DNA of 28,104 nucleotides from Dorea_D sp963559605 (lineage in GTDB: Bacteria; Bacillota; Clostridia; Lachnospirales; Lachnospiraceae), in the NCBI GenBank assembly GCA_963559605.1, contig CAUWLL010000033.1:1-28104 (forward strand). The letters are read 5' to 3'. Positions within the stretch are counted from its first letter, which is position 1, and the number at the start of each line of letters is the position of its first letter. This document shows, piece after piece, positions 1 through 7,321 of the stretch. The notes below the pieces were generated by a model. That model was not told the DNA's origin. It worked only from the letters and a program-made list of their open reading frames with translations, and did no database searches. Made by a program: the position numbers and the translations under genes.

Positions 1-122
1 GAACCGTGTCAGGTCGGGAACGAAGCAGCACTAAGCAGAATCTTCCGGGTGCCGTGAGGGCGCCGGATCTGAGCCAACTGTCAAGGTAACGTCTGTGAGA
101 TTGTGTTCGACGCGCAATGCAC
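1..122 (+). ncRNA. ffs: Signal recognition particle RNA (SRP RNA), 3' portion
   Basis: The first ~120 bases carry the conserved helix 8 of bacterial SRP RNA: a GUCAGGU stretch, a GGAA tetraloop closed by a G-C pair, then GAAGCAGCACUAAG. A long 3' strand follows that would pair with a 5' half lying outside the window, as in the large Firmicute-type SRP RNA. In this family the RNA binds Ffh and helps target membrane proteins. The 5' part is cut by the window edge and the 3' end is approximate. It is tail-to-tail with tadA. Confidence 0.88.
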
Positions 123-138
123 GTAAAATAAGCAGATA

Positions 139-615
139 TTAAGTCGTTTTTTTCTTTTTTGCTTCTCTTAATTCTTGAAAGAACTCTTTCATCATCCGAC
201 TACATTCTTCTCCGAGAACCCCGATTTCAAGCTCTACCTGATGATTAAACTCCGACATCTGAAGAAGATTCAAAACAGAGCCTGCGCATCCCGCTTTTGG
301 ATTCATGCAGCCGATCACCACCCGATCCATCCGAGACTGTACGATTGCACCGGAACACATTTGACAGGGCTCCAAAGTTACATACATAGTACACCCTTCT
401 AAACGCCAGTCGTCCATTTTTTTACTGGCTTTTTTTATTGCGATCATCTCCGCATGTGCCAACGTATTTTTATCAATGGTTCTCCGATTATACCCTCTTC
501 CGATAATCTTATCTTCATGTACAATAACGCAGCCAATCGGTACCTCCCCCAGTGCATACGCTTTCTTCGCCTGACGGATTGCCTCTCTCATATATTTTTC
601 CTCTGTATTTTTCAT
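139..615 (-). CDS. tadA: tRNA-specific adenosine deaminase TadA
   Basis: 158 residues, normal for TadA, which deaminates adenosine-34 of tRNA-Arg(ACG) to inosine so that one tRNA reads several arginine codons. The zinc site of the cytidine/adenosine deaminase fold is complete: H54-A-E56 (zinc ligand plus the proton-shuttling Glu) and P83-C84-x2-C87. The start ATG is preceded by AGGAT at a suitable distance. The C terminus is Lys-rich (KKKKTT). It is the last gene of a leftward group, 53 bp after the DUF6128-like gene, and runs towards the SRP RNA. TadA fits better than a generic cytidine deaminase because of its length and the TLEPCQMCSGAI context. Confidence 0.95.
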   Translation of the reverse strand: MKNTEEKYMREAIRQAKKAYALGEVPIGCVIVHEDKIIGRGYNRRTIDKNTLAHAEMIAIKKASKKMDDWRLEGCTMYVTLEPCQMCSGAIVQSRMDRVVIGCMNPKAGCAGSVLNLLQMSEFNHQVELEIGVLGEECSRMMKEFFQELREAKKKKTT

Positions 616-668
616 GGCTCATCCTGCTTTCTTCCTGTTTATCCTTTTCTAATATCCATTTCCCGTTT

Positions 669-1628
669 TCAATAAAAAGGATGTCTCACCTGTCGGCACC
701 AATACCCGAACTCTTCTTGCTCGTCACATTCATCTGCCGTCAAGGAAACATCTAATTCTTTCATCGGCACAAAATCCGGGAAGCCACATACACTTGCCGC
801 CTGCGCCTCTTTCTCGTGATATATGCCCGGGACTCCAAGATACATCATCTGCCCGTTTTCAATGAACACCAGATGATGATAATTATAGTATCCGTGCAAA
901 AGGAACTGATTATTCGCCAGACGCCATTCACACCTTGGCAGACGCGCCAGCTCTTTCCTCTGCACCTTGGTTACTTTACAGCCGACACGAGAGGACGTAC
1001 ACTTTTGATTTTCTTCCCGACGATCTGCCTCCTCCGAAATTTGAAATTCCCCTTTCCATTCCGGTTCTTTGCTTTCCGCAAGGTCTTCTTCCCGACGACT
1101 TTCCGGTTCCTCTGCTTCTTCTCGGAGGTTTTCCAACTCCTCAGCTTCCTCTTCCCGGAGGTTTTCCAACTCCTCAGCTTCCTCTTCCCGGAGGTTTTCC
1201 ATCTCCTCAGCTTCCTCTTCCCGGCGATTTTCCGGCTCCGGTTTTTCCGTCCACAGCCTCATTCGATCCACATCTGCTTCTATCGTATCATCCCATACGG
1301 AAGCATATTTACGCCCGCTCCCGTTACTCATGATCACACCGTTGATCCTCGGAAAATTCTCAGCCTCTCCCACATCTTCTCTCGTATAATGAAGACGGCA
1401 GTTCACCGCAGGATTGATATTATCGATCTCTCCCTGCCGAATGCCCACACACATGCCGTCTTCCTCATAAAAAAGGTATAAGCCCAGCTTTTCTCCGTTC
1501 ATACGCAGACCTTTTCCATGTACATGTACCGTACATTCATAATCATCCTGCTCTACTTTAACAAACCCTACATTTCTTGTTCTTTTCCCCTGTTCGTACT
1601 CATACAAATATCGAATAAATCGTTTCAA
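669..1628 (-). CDS. DUF6128-like protein with Glu-rich repeat linker
   Basis: 319 residues, function unknown. Three parts are visible: a folded-looking N-terminal domain (about 1-125, beginning MKRFIRYLYEYEQGKR), a Glu/Arg-rich linker (about 130-215) built largely of 11-residue repeats of the ENLREEEAEEL type, and a C-terminal domain (about 225-319) rich in aromatics (WRLANNQFLLHGYYNYHHLVF). I recognise the two end domains as resembling DUF6128 proteins of Lachnospiraceae; this is from memory. No signal peptide or membrane segment is seen. The start is a TTG codon with AGGAG about 8 bp upstream; no nearby ATG is better placed. It lies between dgt and tadA, same strand, 65 and 53 bp gaps. Confidence 0.7.
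   Translation of the reverse strand: MKRFIRYLYEYEQGKRTRNVGFVKVEQDDYECTVHVHGKGLRMNGEKLGLYLFYEEDGMCVGIRQGEIDNINPAVNCRLHYTREDVGEAENFPRINGVIMSNGSGRKYASVWDDTIEADVDRMRLWTEKPEPENRREEEAEEMENLREEEAEELENLREEEAEELENLREEAEEPESRREEDLAESKEPEWKGEFQISEEADRREENQKCTSSRVGCKVTKVQRKELARLPRCEWRLANNQFLLHGYYNYHHLVFIENGQMMYLGVPGIYHEKEAQAASVCGFPDFVPMKELDVSLTADECDEQEEFGYWCRQVRHPFY
1127..1225. repeat. Three tandem 33-bp in-frame repeats in the linker
   Basis: Three near-identical 33-bp units start at 1127, 1160 and 1193. On the coding (minus) strand each encodes the 11-residue motif ENLREEEAEEL or a close variant (one has MENL). A shorter degenerate unit adjoins at about 1095-1126. The length is a multiple of three, so copy-number changes would leave the frame intact. 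Confidence 0.9.
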
Positions 1629-1693
1629 ACCGCCACTCCTGACTCTGTTTATTTACCACAATCTATTCGCTTCCGCCGTAAAAAATTCCTCTA

Positions 1694-3127
1694 TTACACG
1701 ATTGCTTTTAATTCCTGATACAACCGTTTGGCATAACTGTCCGTCATGCCACAGATATAATCCGTAACAAGCAAAAGTCTCAGATATAATTTCTCTGCAT
1801 CTGACTTCCCTTTTGCATGAAAATGATATGCATTCTTATAATTGCTGGAAATAAACGAAACCATCCTGGCGTCAATAGTTTCCAGTTTCTGCGACTTGTC
1901 GTCATACTTTATAACTGCCGTCACAAACTTATCCATAAGAAAATCAATCATGGCGCTCTCTGCCACTTCCATCCGGTAAATCTGATCAGACGTAAATACT
2001 TCACGAAATGCAAGGTCACCCAATAAATCCATTAATTTTTCCGCAAATGTATGATGGAATAAGTCATAGGCATATTCTCCCGCCATAATAGCGCTGTAAT
2101 TAGATGTAAATCCATAGGTAGCACAATTGATCAAAAATCCCTGTATTCGGATGATCCAGTTTTTAATGGCATATTCCTCCGGCTTCTCCACATGTCGCTC
2201 TTTGCCCCTCAAATACAAATCCTCCAGCACTTTCACCGGATTAAACGCATTATCTTCCTGGCCATAGGTCGCCTGCAGCTCGATCAGTTCTTCCAGAAGT
2301 TTATGATAACTTATGAACCCTTTTATAAATGCATCCTCAATATCCGCGGTCTTATAGGCAATGTCATCTGCCGCCTCAAGAATAAATGTCAATGGATGTC
2401 GTTTCCCGTCGGTTCCTGTCTCTTTTTGTATCTCCCGGAAAATCTCCTCGTCCGCAAGATAGTACCCCATCTTTTTGTCCTTGATATTGCCGGATTTTTT
2501 ATTGATTCCCGTGGACGGCACCGGATATTTTACAATAGTATTTAGAAGCGCGTACGTGAGATTCATCCCATTTTCATCCACAAGAAAATGAAGCTTGCTC
2601 ACCAGTCGGAGAGCCTGCGCATTTCCTTCAAAATGATAAAAATCTTCGCACATCTGCGCGGATACTTCTGTAAGCGCTTCTTCTACAGATTTCCCATGAA
2701 ACTGCAATACCGGAAGCTTCCTCTCAAACCATTCCCGAATTGCCGTTTCTCCAAAATGTCCGAAAGGCGGATTCCCAATATCATGTATCAGTCCCGCACA
2801 CTGTAAAATACTGCAAATATCCTCTTTCATCCCCGGCGTAAAGCCCGGATCTCTTTTGTATGCCAGTATATTTTCTCCAATATTCTGTCCCAGAGACTTT
2901 GCAAACGACGATACTTCCAGCGAATGCGTCAGCCTTGTACGGATAAAATCACTTTTGTCAAGAGGAAACACCTGCGTCTTATCCTGAAGTCTTCGAAAAG
3001 ATGCACTCCCGATAATACGGTGGTAATCTTTTTCAAACTCACTGCGAAGATCCGAACTTTTCGCATATTTCGTTTTATTTGCAGAACCTCTGCTTCGTTT
3101 TGTGGATAATAGCTGCTCCCAGTTCAT
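1694..3127 (-). CDS. dgt: Deoxyguanosinetriphosphate triphosphohydrolase (dGTPase)
   Basis: 477 residues. HD-domain hydrolase that in characterised relatives converts dGTP to deoxyguanosine and triphosphate, acting in dNTP pool control. Metal ligands are visible: H68 in RTRLTHSLEV, H115-D116 in GLIHDIGNPPFGHFGE, and a later Asp in the AADDIAYKTADIEDA helix (about 250). The N-terminal FEKDYHRIIGSASFRRLQDKTQVF is the family signature. The start ATG is at 3127; its ribosome binding site (AGAGAGAAAG) is weak. The stop of the HTH gene is 25 bp upstream on the same strand, so co-transcription is likely. Confidence 0.95.
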   Translation of the reverse strand: MNWEQLLSTKRSRGSANKTKYAKSSDLRSEFEKDYHRIIGSASFRRLQDKTQVFPLDKSDFIRTRLTHSLEVSSFAKSLGQNIGENILAYKRDPGFTPGMKEDICSILQCAGLIHDIGNPPFGHFGETAIREWFERKLPVLQFHGKSVEEALTEVSAQMCEDFYHFEGNAQALRLVSKLHFLVDENGMNLTYALLNTIVKYPVPSTGINKKSGNIKDKKMGYYLADEEIFREIQKETGTDGKRHPLTFILEAADDIAYKTADIEDAFIKGFISYHKLLEELIELQATYGQEDNAFNPVKVLEDLYLRGKERHVEKPEEYAIKNWIIRIQGFLINCATYGFTSNYSAIMAGEYAYDLFHHTFAEKLMDLLGDLAFREVFTSDQIYRMEVAESAMIDFLMDKFVTAVIKYDDKSQKLETIDARMVSFISSNYKNAYHFHAKGKSDAEKLYLRLLLVTDYICGMTDSYAKRLYQELKAIV

Positions 3128-3152
3128 GTACTTTCTCTCTTTCTATTCCTAT

Positions 3153-4133
3153 TTAATCCAGATAGATCGGAGGTTCATAATCCTTCCCCAGCAGAGCTTT
3201 CTTTCTCTCCTGATACCCCAAAAATGCCCATTCCGTCATATCTGTCCATTTATGCTCACGGCGGTCATATACCTGCACATATCCGATACGCTTCGGATGC
3301 ATACGCACACTGTTGGACTTATACTCATGTCCCGTATACGGATTCACATCTCCGTTTTCCGTATCCTCCGGCTCTTCCTCCGCCCTTCTCATGATCGCTT
3401 CCTCTATTTGATCCGCGATCTGTTCGATCACGGGCTCTCTCACAGGCTCTTGCACAGGTTCCTGCACATCCTCTGCCCAGACTGCTTCCTCCGCCTCTTC
3501 TGTGAAATCTTCCAGCTCCTCGCCGTCCTCAAGATAGATCATCTCTGTCGGAAATTCATCTACAGATAATTCTTCTTCGTCATCCACTGTTTTTTTCTTA
3601 CGTCTCTGTAAATAAGATCTCCAGCTCCTCGGCTTCTTCTCGGATTCTTCCTCTTTCCTTTCCTCTTCCGCGGCAGAACTTTTCCCCCGGCTTTCCACTT
3701 CAAATGCTTCCAGCTCCGCAAGAATTTCCTCTACGGATTCCTCCGGCTCTTCTGTAGAAATATCTTGATACAGACCTTCCTCTTCTTCCCCGGCGGCGCC
3801 ATACAGTTCTTCTTCTGTAGCATAAACAGCGCCCGCCTCTTCTGTTGCCGGCACTTCCTGTTCTTTTATATAAAATTCCGTCTTATTTTTTGTAAAATTT
3901 GTCTCAGTAGAAACACTGTCATCCAGAATATTCAGATGAAAAGGACAACCTAATATTCCTGCAATCATACGCATATCCTGCTCCTGAAAATTATCCCGTC
4001 CCAGTCTCTGTGTAAGATTCTGTCGTGACATTTTCTTTCCGGTACGCTCTTCTATGCTCTCAGCAAGTTCTTTAATCGTCATACCTTTTCTGCTTAAGAT
4101 AATTTTGACTTGTTCACCAAATGTCAAATCCAT
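3153..4133 (-). CDS. XRE-like HTH protein with long acidic linker and conserved C-terminal tail
   Basis: 326 residues. Residues 1-70 look like a Xre/Cro-type helix-turn-helix (MTIKELAESIEERTGKKMSRQNLTQRLG). Residues about 85-260 are low-complexity and dominated by Glu, with a short basic patch (KKPRSWRSYLQRRKKK) near 170. The last ~60 residues (NPYTGHEYKSNSVRMHPKRIGYVQVYD to the end) look folded and conserved. DNA binding is inferred from the HTH; target and role are unknown. Start ATG 4133 has a strong AAGGAGGA site. It heads the leftward group HTH - dgt - DUF6128-like - tadA. The layout of end domains joined by an acidic linker is the same as in the DUF6128-like neighbour. Confidence 0.8.
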   Translation of the reverse strand: MDLTFGEQVKIILSRKGMTIKELAESIEERTGKKMSRQNLTQRLGRDNFQEQDMRMIAGILGCPFHLNILDDSVSTETNFTKNKTEFYIKEQEVPATEEAGAVYATEEELYGAAGEEEEGLYQDISTEEPEESVEEILAELEAFEVESRGKSSAAEEERKEEESEKKPRSWRSYLQRRKKKTVDDEEELSVDEFPTEMIYLEDGEELEDFTEEAEEAVWAEDVQEPVQEPVREPVIEQIADQIEEAIMRRAEEEPEDTENGDVNPYTGHEYKSNSVRMHPKRIGYVQVYDRREHKWTDMTEWAFLGYQERKKALLGKDYEPPIYLD

Positions 4134-4456
4134 TACGCTTGTCCTCCTTATTTAATGAAACTATACTCTCCCTAAAGAATTCCTCTTTTGTACCCTCTTT
4201 GTAAACTCATTTATTTCTTGATAAATTCTTACTTTTCCATTTTTTATTTTAGCAAATTGGCTTGAGTGCGTCAACATACAATCCGCTATATTGAAGGACA
4301 CTCCCCATCTTCCGTTATATTGGGGACAGCCTCTTTCTTACGCCGGTACTCGGCTTTTCCATGTACCATGCTCATACAGAAACTGTCCCCTTGGGATGTT
4401 TTATGTCGCTATTGAAATATTTTACGCTGCTGCCCAGCTAACTTCCACTCTTATTA
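4134..4456. other. 323-bp intergenic region upstream of the HTH gene
   Basis: The part next to the HTH gene (4134-4260) is AT-rich and should hold its promoter; a clean -35/-10 pair could not be chosen. The part next to glyA holds a palindromic element (separate entry). Two imperfect direct repeats, CCGCTATATTG at about 4283 and CCGTTATATTG at about 4312, are each followed by a GGACA-containing stretch. No convincing intrinsic terminator for glyA and no plausible gene were found. Confidence 0.6.
4322..4390. repeat. Small palindromic (MITE/REP-like) element
   Basis: A 69-bp segment bounded by the perfect inverted repeat GGGGACAG (4322-4329) and CTGTCCCC (4383-4390), with an inner inverted pair GGTAC (4345-4349) and GTACC (4363-4367). 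This nested palindrome in an intergenic gap resembles a non-autonomous mobile element or REP sequence. No transposase is present in the window. It could also act as an RNA hairpin at the end of the glyA transcript. Confidence 0.5.
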
Positions 4457-5692
4457 CTATATTAATGGATATTTCTTGGTCAGGTCTGCCACTAGTTCTT
4501 TGGCTTTTGCTACGTTAGCTTCATCCGCAATAACAAGCGCGATAGCCTCTGCAATGACCTCCATATCTTCTTCTTTCATGCCTCGAGTAGTGACTGCCGG
4601 AGTTCCGAGCCGCACACCGCTTGTCTGGAACGGCGGACGTGGATCGTTTGGAATGGCATTTTTATTACAGGTAATATGCGCACTGTCCAGACGTTTCTCT
4701 AATTCCTTTCCGGTCACCTCTTTGTCACTGACGTCCACCAGCATCAGATGGTTGTCCGTTCCGTCAGACACCAGTTTAATCCCCCTGTCCATCAAACCTT
4801 TCGCGAGCGCCTGTGCATTTGCCACGATCTGTTTCTGGTAATCTTTGAACTCCGGTGACAATGCTTCCTTGAAGCAGACCGCCTTTCCTGCAATGACATG
4901 TTCTAACGGCCCTCCTTGCGTTCCCGGGAAGATAGCTTTATCAAAATTAAACTTTTCGTTTGCCGCTTCATTCCAGAGGATCATACCGCCTCTTGGTCCT
5001 CGGAGCGTTTTGTGTGTAGTTGTCGTCACCACATCTGCATACGGAATCGGACTTGGATGTAAGCCTGCTGCCACAAGCCCTGCAATATGCGCCATATCTA
5101 CCATGAGATAAGCGCCCGCTTCATCTGCAATCTCGCGGAACTTTTTGAAGTCAATAATTCTCGCATAAGCGCTTGCCCCGGCAATGATAAGCTTTGGTTT
5201 TTCACGAAGTGCAGTTTCGCGCACAACGTCGTAGTCGATCACCCCGTTGTCATTTACTCCATAAAACGAGGTTTCAAAATATTTCCCTGAAAGATTCACC
5301 GGAGAACCGTGTGTCAGATGTCCGCCGTGATCCAGATTCATTCCCAGAATCTTGTCCCCGGGATTCAGAATCGCAAAAAACACCGCCAGATTCGCCTGAG
5401 CGCCGGAATGTGGCTGTACATTTACATAATCACACCCAAACAATTCTTTTGCTCTGTCTCTTGCCAGATTCTCTACAACGTCCACACACTGACATCCGCC
5501 ATAATATCGTTTTGCCGGATAACCTTCTGCGTACTTATTCGTCAACGGACTTCCCATCGCCGCCATCACCGCTTTACTTACCCAGTTCTCAGAAGCGATC
5601 AGCTCGATGTGCGAATTTTGCCGCTCCATCTCATCTGTTATCGCCCGTGCAATTTCCGGGTCTGCTCTTAAAATATCATCATATGAATACAT
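4457..5692 (-). CDS. glyA: Serine hydroxymethyltransferase
   Basis: 411 residues, normal length. PLP enzyme converting serine + tetrahydrofolate to glycine + 5,10-methylene-THF, the main one-carbon source. The PLP-binding Lys228 lies in the signature VVTTTTHKTLRGPRGG. The N-terminal SENWVSKAVMAAMGS, the EGYPAKRYYGGCQ stretch and HSGAQAN (from about 95) are typical. Start ATG 5692 has a strong AAGGAGGG site. It appears monocistronic: the HTH gene lies in the transcribed direction but 323 bp away, and the upstream region is shared with the divergent cobalamin-riboswitch unit. Confidence 0.97.
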   Translation of the reverse strand: MYSYDDILRADPEIARAITDEMERQNSHIELIASENWVSKAVMAAMGSPLTNKYAEGYPAKRYYGGCQCVDVVENLARDRAKELFGCDYVNVQPHSGAQANLAVFFAILNPGDKILGMNLDHGGHLTHGSPVNLSGKYFETSFYGVNDNGVIDYDVVRETALREKPKLIIAGASAYARIIDFKKFREIADEAGAYLMVDMAHIAGLVAAGLHPSPIPYADVVTTTTHKTLRGPRGGMILWNEAANEKFNFDKAIFPGTQGGPLEHVIAGKAVCFKEALSPEFKDYQKQIVANAQALAKGLMDRGIKLVSDGTDNHLMLVDVSDKEVTGKELEKRLDSAHITCNKNAIPNDPRPPFQTSGVRLGTPAVTTRGMKEEDMEVIAEAIALVIADEANVAKAKELVADLTKKYPLI

Positions 5693-5876
5693 ACCTGTCC
5701 CTCCTTCTATCCGTGTAATTTCTTAAACGTCTTCTCTTTCTGACTATAGCTTATCCCATTTTTTCTGTTTATTCAATAGTTTTCATCTTATATTTCCGAA
5801 TTTTCTATTCAATTATTCCTCGTAAAAAATCTTACCCCTAAAACTATATGGACAGATATTTTTAATTGTGTTACAT

Positions 5877-5882
5877 TATAAT
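5877..5882 (+). promoter_or_regulatory. Probable -10 of the riboswitch transcript
   Basis: A perfect TATAAT hexamer lies 6 bp before the first paired base of the riboswitch (5889), where transcription would be expected to start. No good -35 was found at 16-18 bp (GATATT at 5855-5860 is the nearest), so this is a moderate call. Confidence 0.45.
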
Positions 5883-5884
5883 AG

Positions 5885-5995
5885 ACAGCACATATGCAGT
5901 GGGAATCAGGTGCAAATCCTGAACGATGAGGTCACTGTGAGGAATTATATCCGTAGTCAGATTACCTGCTATGTGTAGAATGGGGCTTCCATTCA
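5885..5995 (+). ncRNA. Cobalamin riboswitch
   Basis: Conserved B12-box elements appear in order: GGGAATCAGGTGCAAATCCTG (5901-5921), a GTCACTGTGA block (5931-5940), and GTCAGATTACCTGC (5956-5969). P1 closes the core: CACATATGCAG (5889-5899) pairs with CTGCTATGTG (5966-5975). A following small hairpin GAATGG/CCATTC with a GGCTT loop (5978-5994) looks like the P13 kissing-loop arm. In this family cobalamin binding switches off downstream transport or biosynthesis genes. A terminator lies ~75 bp downstream, supporting transcriptional control. The downstream ECF S component fits. Confidence 0.88.
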
Positions 5996-6068
5996 AAGCG
6001 AAACATTCTATCTATAATGAATCCCGAGATATTTTGTAGGTCTCCGGGATATTATCGGTATGATGTTG

Positions 6069-6103
6069 AAATCCGTTTGGAATATTACCCAAACGGATTT
6101 TTT
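6069..6103 (+). terminator. Intrinsic terminator (riboswitch expression platform)
   Basis: Perfect 12-bp stem AAATCCGTTTGG (6069-6080) with CCAAACGGATTT (6089-6100), followed by more T. It lies between the cobalamin riboswitch and the first codon (6176), so it is the likely off-state terminator. A second hairpin just upstream (6021-6050, ATCCCG.../...CGGGAT with a bulge) may be part of the switching fold. Confidence 0.85.
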
Positions 6104-6175
6104 ATGATACGGAAGATTTCTTTTCCGATCATAAAAGCTAAATACAAGCCTACAAAAACGAAAGAGGGAAACATC

Positions 6176-6577
6176 ATGGAAAAGAAACAAAACAAGAAAC
6201 TAATTGTTGCCATCGTGGTAGTCGTAATCGCTGCGCTCGCCATGTTCGGCATCTACAAGACCTTTCTGCCAAAGGCAAAGGCCGGAGACAAAGAGATTAC
6301 CGTTGTCGTTGTACACGGTGACAAATCAGAAAAAGAGTTCAAATACTCTACGGATGAGGAGTATCTCGCTCCTGTTATCCTCGAAAATAAACTGGCAGAG
6401 GGTGAGGACGGTGAATTCGGCTTATTTATCACCACTGTAGACGGTGAAACTGCAGACGACAGCAAGCAGCAATGGTGGTGCATTACAGAAGGCGGAAAAG
6501 CCGTAACAACTTCTGCCAGCGAGCTGGTCATCGAGGACGGCGATCAATTCGAGCTGACACTGACTGAGGGCTACTAA
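6176..6577 (+). CDS. DUF4430 (transcobalamin-like) membrane-anchored protein
   Basis: 133 residues from the ATG at 6176. An upstream in-frame ATG at 6017 would lie in the riboswitch leader, so it is rejected; AGAGGGA precedes 6176. There is a short basic N terminus, one membrane segment (about 9-29) and an extracellular domain ending in a DUF4430-like pattern: GEFGLFITTVDGETADD, the WWCITEGGKAV strand and EDGDQFELTL. This fold is shared with the C-terminal domain of transcobalamin. No lipobox is seen, so it is probably anchored by the uncleaved helix. It sits 3 bp before the ECF S component under a B12 riboswitch, suggesting an extracellular corrinoid-capturing partner (inference). Confidence 0.82.
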   Translation: MEKKQNKKLIVAIVVVVIAALAMFGIYKTFLPKAKAGDKEITVVVVHGDKSEKEFKYSTDEEYLAPVILENKLAEGEDGEFGLFITTVDGETADDSKQQWWCITEGGKAVTTSASELVIEDGDQFELTLTEGY

Positions 6578-6580
6578 AAC

Positions 6581-7111
6581 ATGGAAAACACTGCGGATAG
6601 AAAACGTATGGTCAGCACAAGGGAACTGGTCATATTGGCATTTCTCGGCGCTATCCTTCTGGTCAGCCAGATCGCGTTAGCTCCGCTTCCCAATATAGAG
6701 ATCGTCTCACTTCTTATCTACATATACACGCAGATTTACGGTAAAAAAGTTTTTTTGCCTATCTATACTTTTGTCTTTTTAGAAGGCTGTGTCTATGGGT
6801 TTGGTGTCTGGTGGTTTGGTTATCTGTATGTGTGGAGTATTCTTGCGATCATCGTACTGCTTATCAAAGATGAAAGCCTGAAAAAATCCCTGCCGTTCAG
6901 TTGTGTGGTTCTGGGCGCTTACGGATTATCCTACGGTTTTCTTTTTGCTATTCCGTACTTCGTCGTACTTGGTGCGAAAGCCGGAATGGCATACTGGGTA
7001 TCGGGTATTCCGTTTGACCTTGTACACGCTGCCGGAAATGCTGCGGTGACGTTGATACTGTATCGTCCGCTGAGACATCTGCTGGAACGCCTGAACCGAC
7101 TTAATGCCTAA
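6581..7111 (+). CDS. ECF transporter S component, probably corrinoid-related
   Basis: 176 residues with about five or six hydrophobic segments, including ELVILAFLGAILLVSQIALA near the N terminus, the typical start of an ECF S component. In this family the S component binds the vitamin and works with a shared energising module (EcfA, EcfA', EcfT), which is not encoded in this window. Substrate is inferred from position: it is the second gene after a cobalamin riboswitch. CbrT- or CblT-like proteins are the likely class, but I cannot tell cobalamin from a B12 precursor. Start ATG 6581 follows the DUF4430 stop by 3 bp, with GAGGG inside the end of that gene. Confidence 0.82.
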   Translation: MENTADRKRMVSTRELVILAFLGAILLVSQIALAPLPNIEIVSLLIYIYTQIYGKKVFLPIYTFVFLEGCVYGFGVWWFGYLYVWSILAIIVLLIKDESLKKSLPFSCVVLGAYGLSYGFLFAIPYFVVLGAKAGMAYWVSGIPFDLVHAAGNAAVTLILYRPLRHLLERLNRLNA

Positions 7112-7120
7112 AGGAAATAA

Positions 7121-7190
7121 GAGAGATACCTTAAAATGTTACTTCCATCCGACAGATAACGTATGGACATTCTGGTATCTCTCGTTTTTT
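7121..7190 (+). terminator. Intrinsic terminator after the ECF unit
   Basis: GAGAGATACC (7121-7130) pairs with GGTATCTCTC (7074-7083 + 100, i.e. 7174-7183) and is followed within two bases by TTTTTT (7185-7190). The 43-nt loop contains a smaller TCCAT/ATGGA hairpin, so the structure is branched. Confidence 0.8.
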
Positions 7191-7192
7191 AC

Positions 7193-7223
7193 TTTTCACG
7201 AGATATTCACGAGATAAATTTAT
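7193..7223. repeat. 31-bp direct repeat, copy 1
   Basis: Identical to 7291-7321 except for one base (G/A at the eighth position). The unit contains CACGAGATA twice in itself. It lies directly after the ECF terminator. Confidence 0.9.
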
Positions 7224-7290
7224 AATAACAACCTTGTACAACACTTCATATTTATTGCACTCATGCTCTTTTTTCACAAAAATTAATTTG

Positions 7291-7321
7291 TTTTCACAAG
7301 ATATTCACGAGATAAATTTAT
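7291..7321. repeat. 31-bp direct repeat, copy 2
   Basis: Second copy of the repeat at 7193, 98 bp further on. It overlaps the stop codon of the AlbA_2-type gene (7318-7320). It may be a duplication left by an insertion event; only one mismatch separates the copies. Confidence 0.9.

Noticed and set aside
1095..1225. Regular 33-bp repeats as a possible CRISPR array
   Set aside because: The units are contiguous with no unique spacers, keep the reading frame of a coding gene and translate to an 11-residue protein repeat.
816..1481. 221-residue ORF on the + strand
   Set aside because: It is the reverse-frame shadow of the Glu-rich DUF6128-like gene: its Phe/Leu/Ser/Pro repeats mirror the Glu/Arg repeats, and it lacks a ribosome binding site.
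6017..6175. N-terminal extension of the DUF4430 protein
   Set aside because: It would start inside the riboswitch leader and run through the terminator; the ATG at 6176 has a ribosome binding site and starts a normal membrane anchor.
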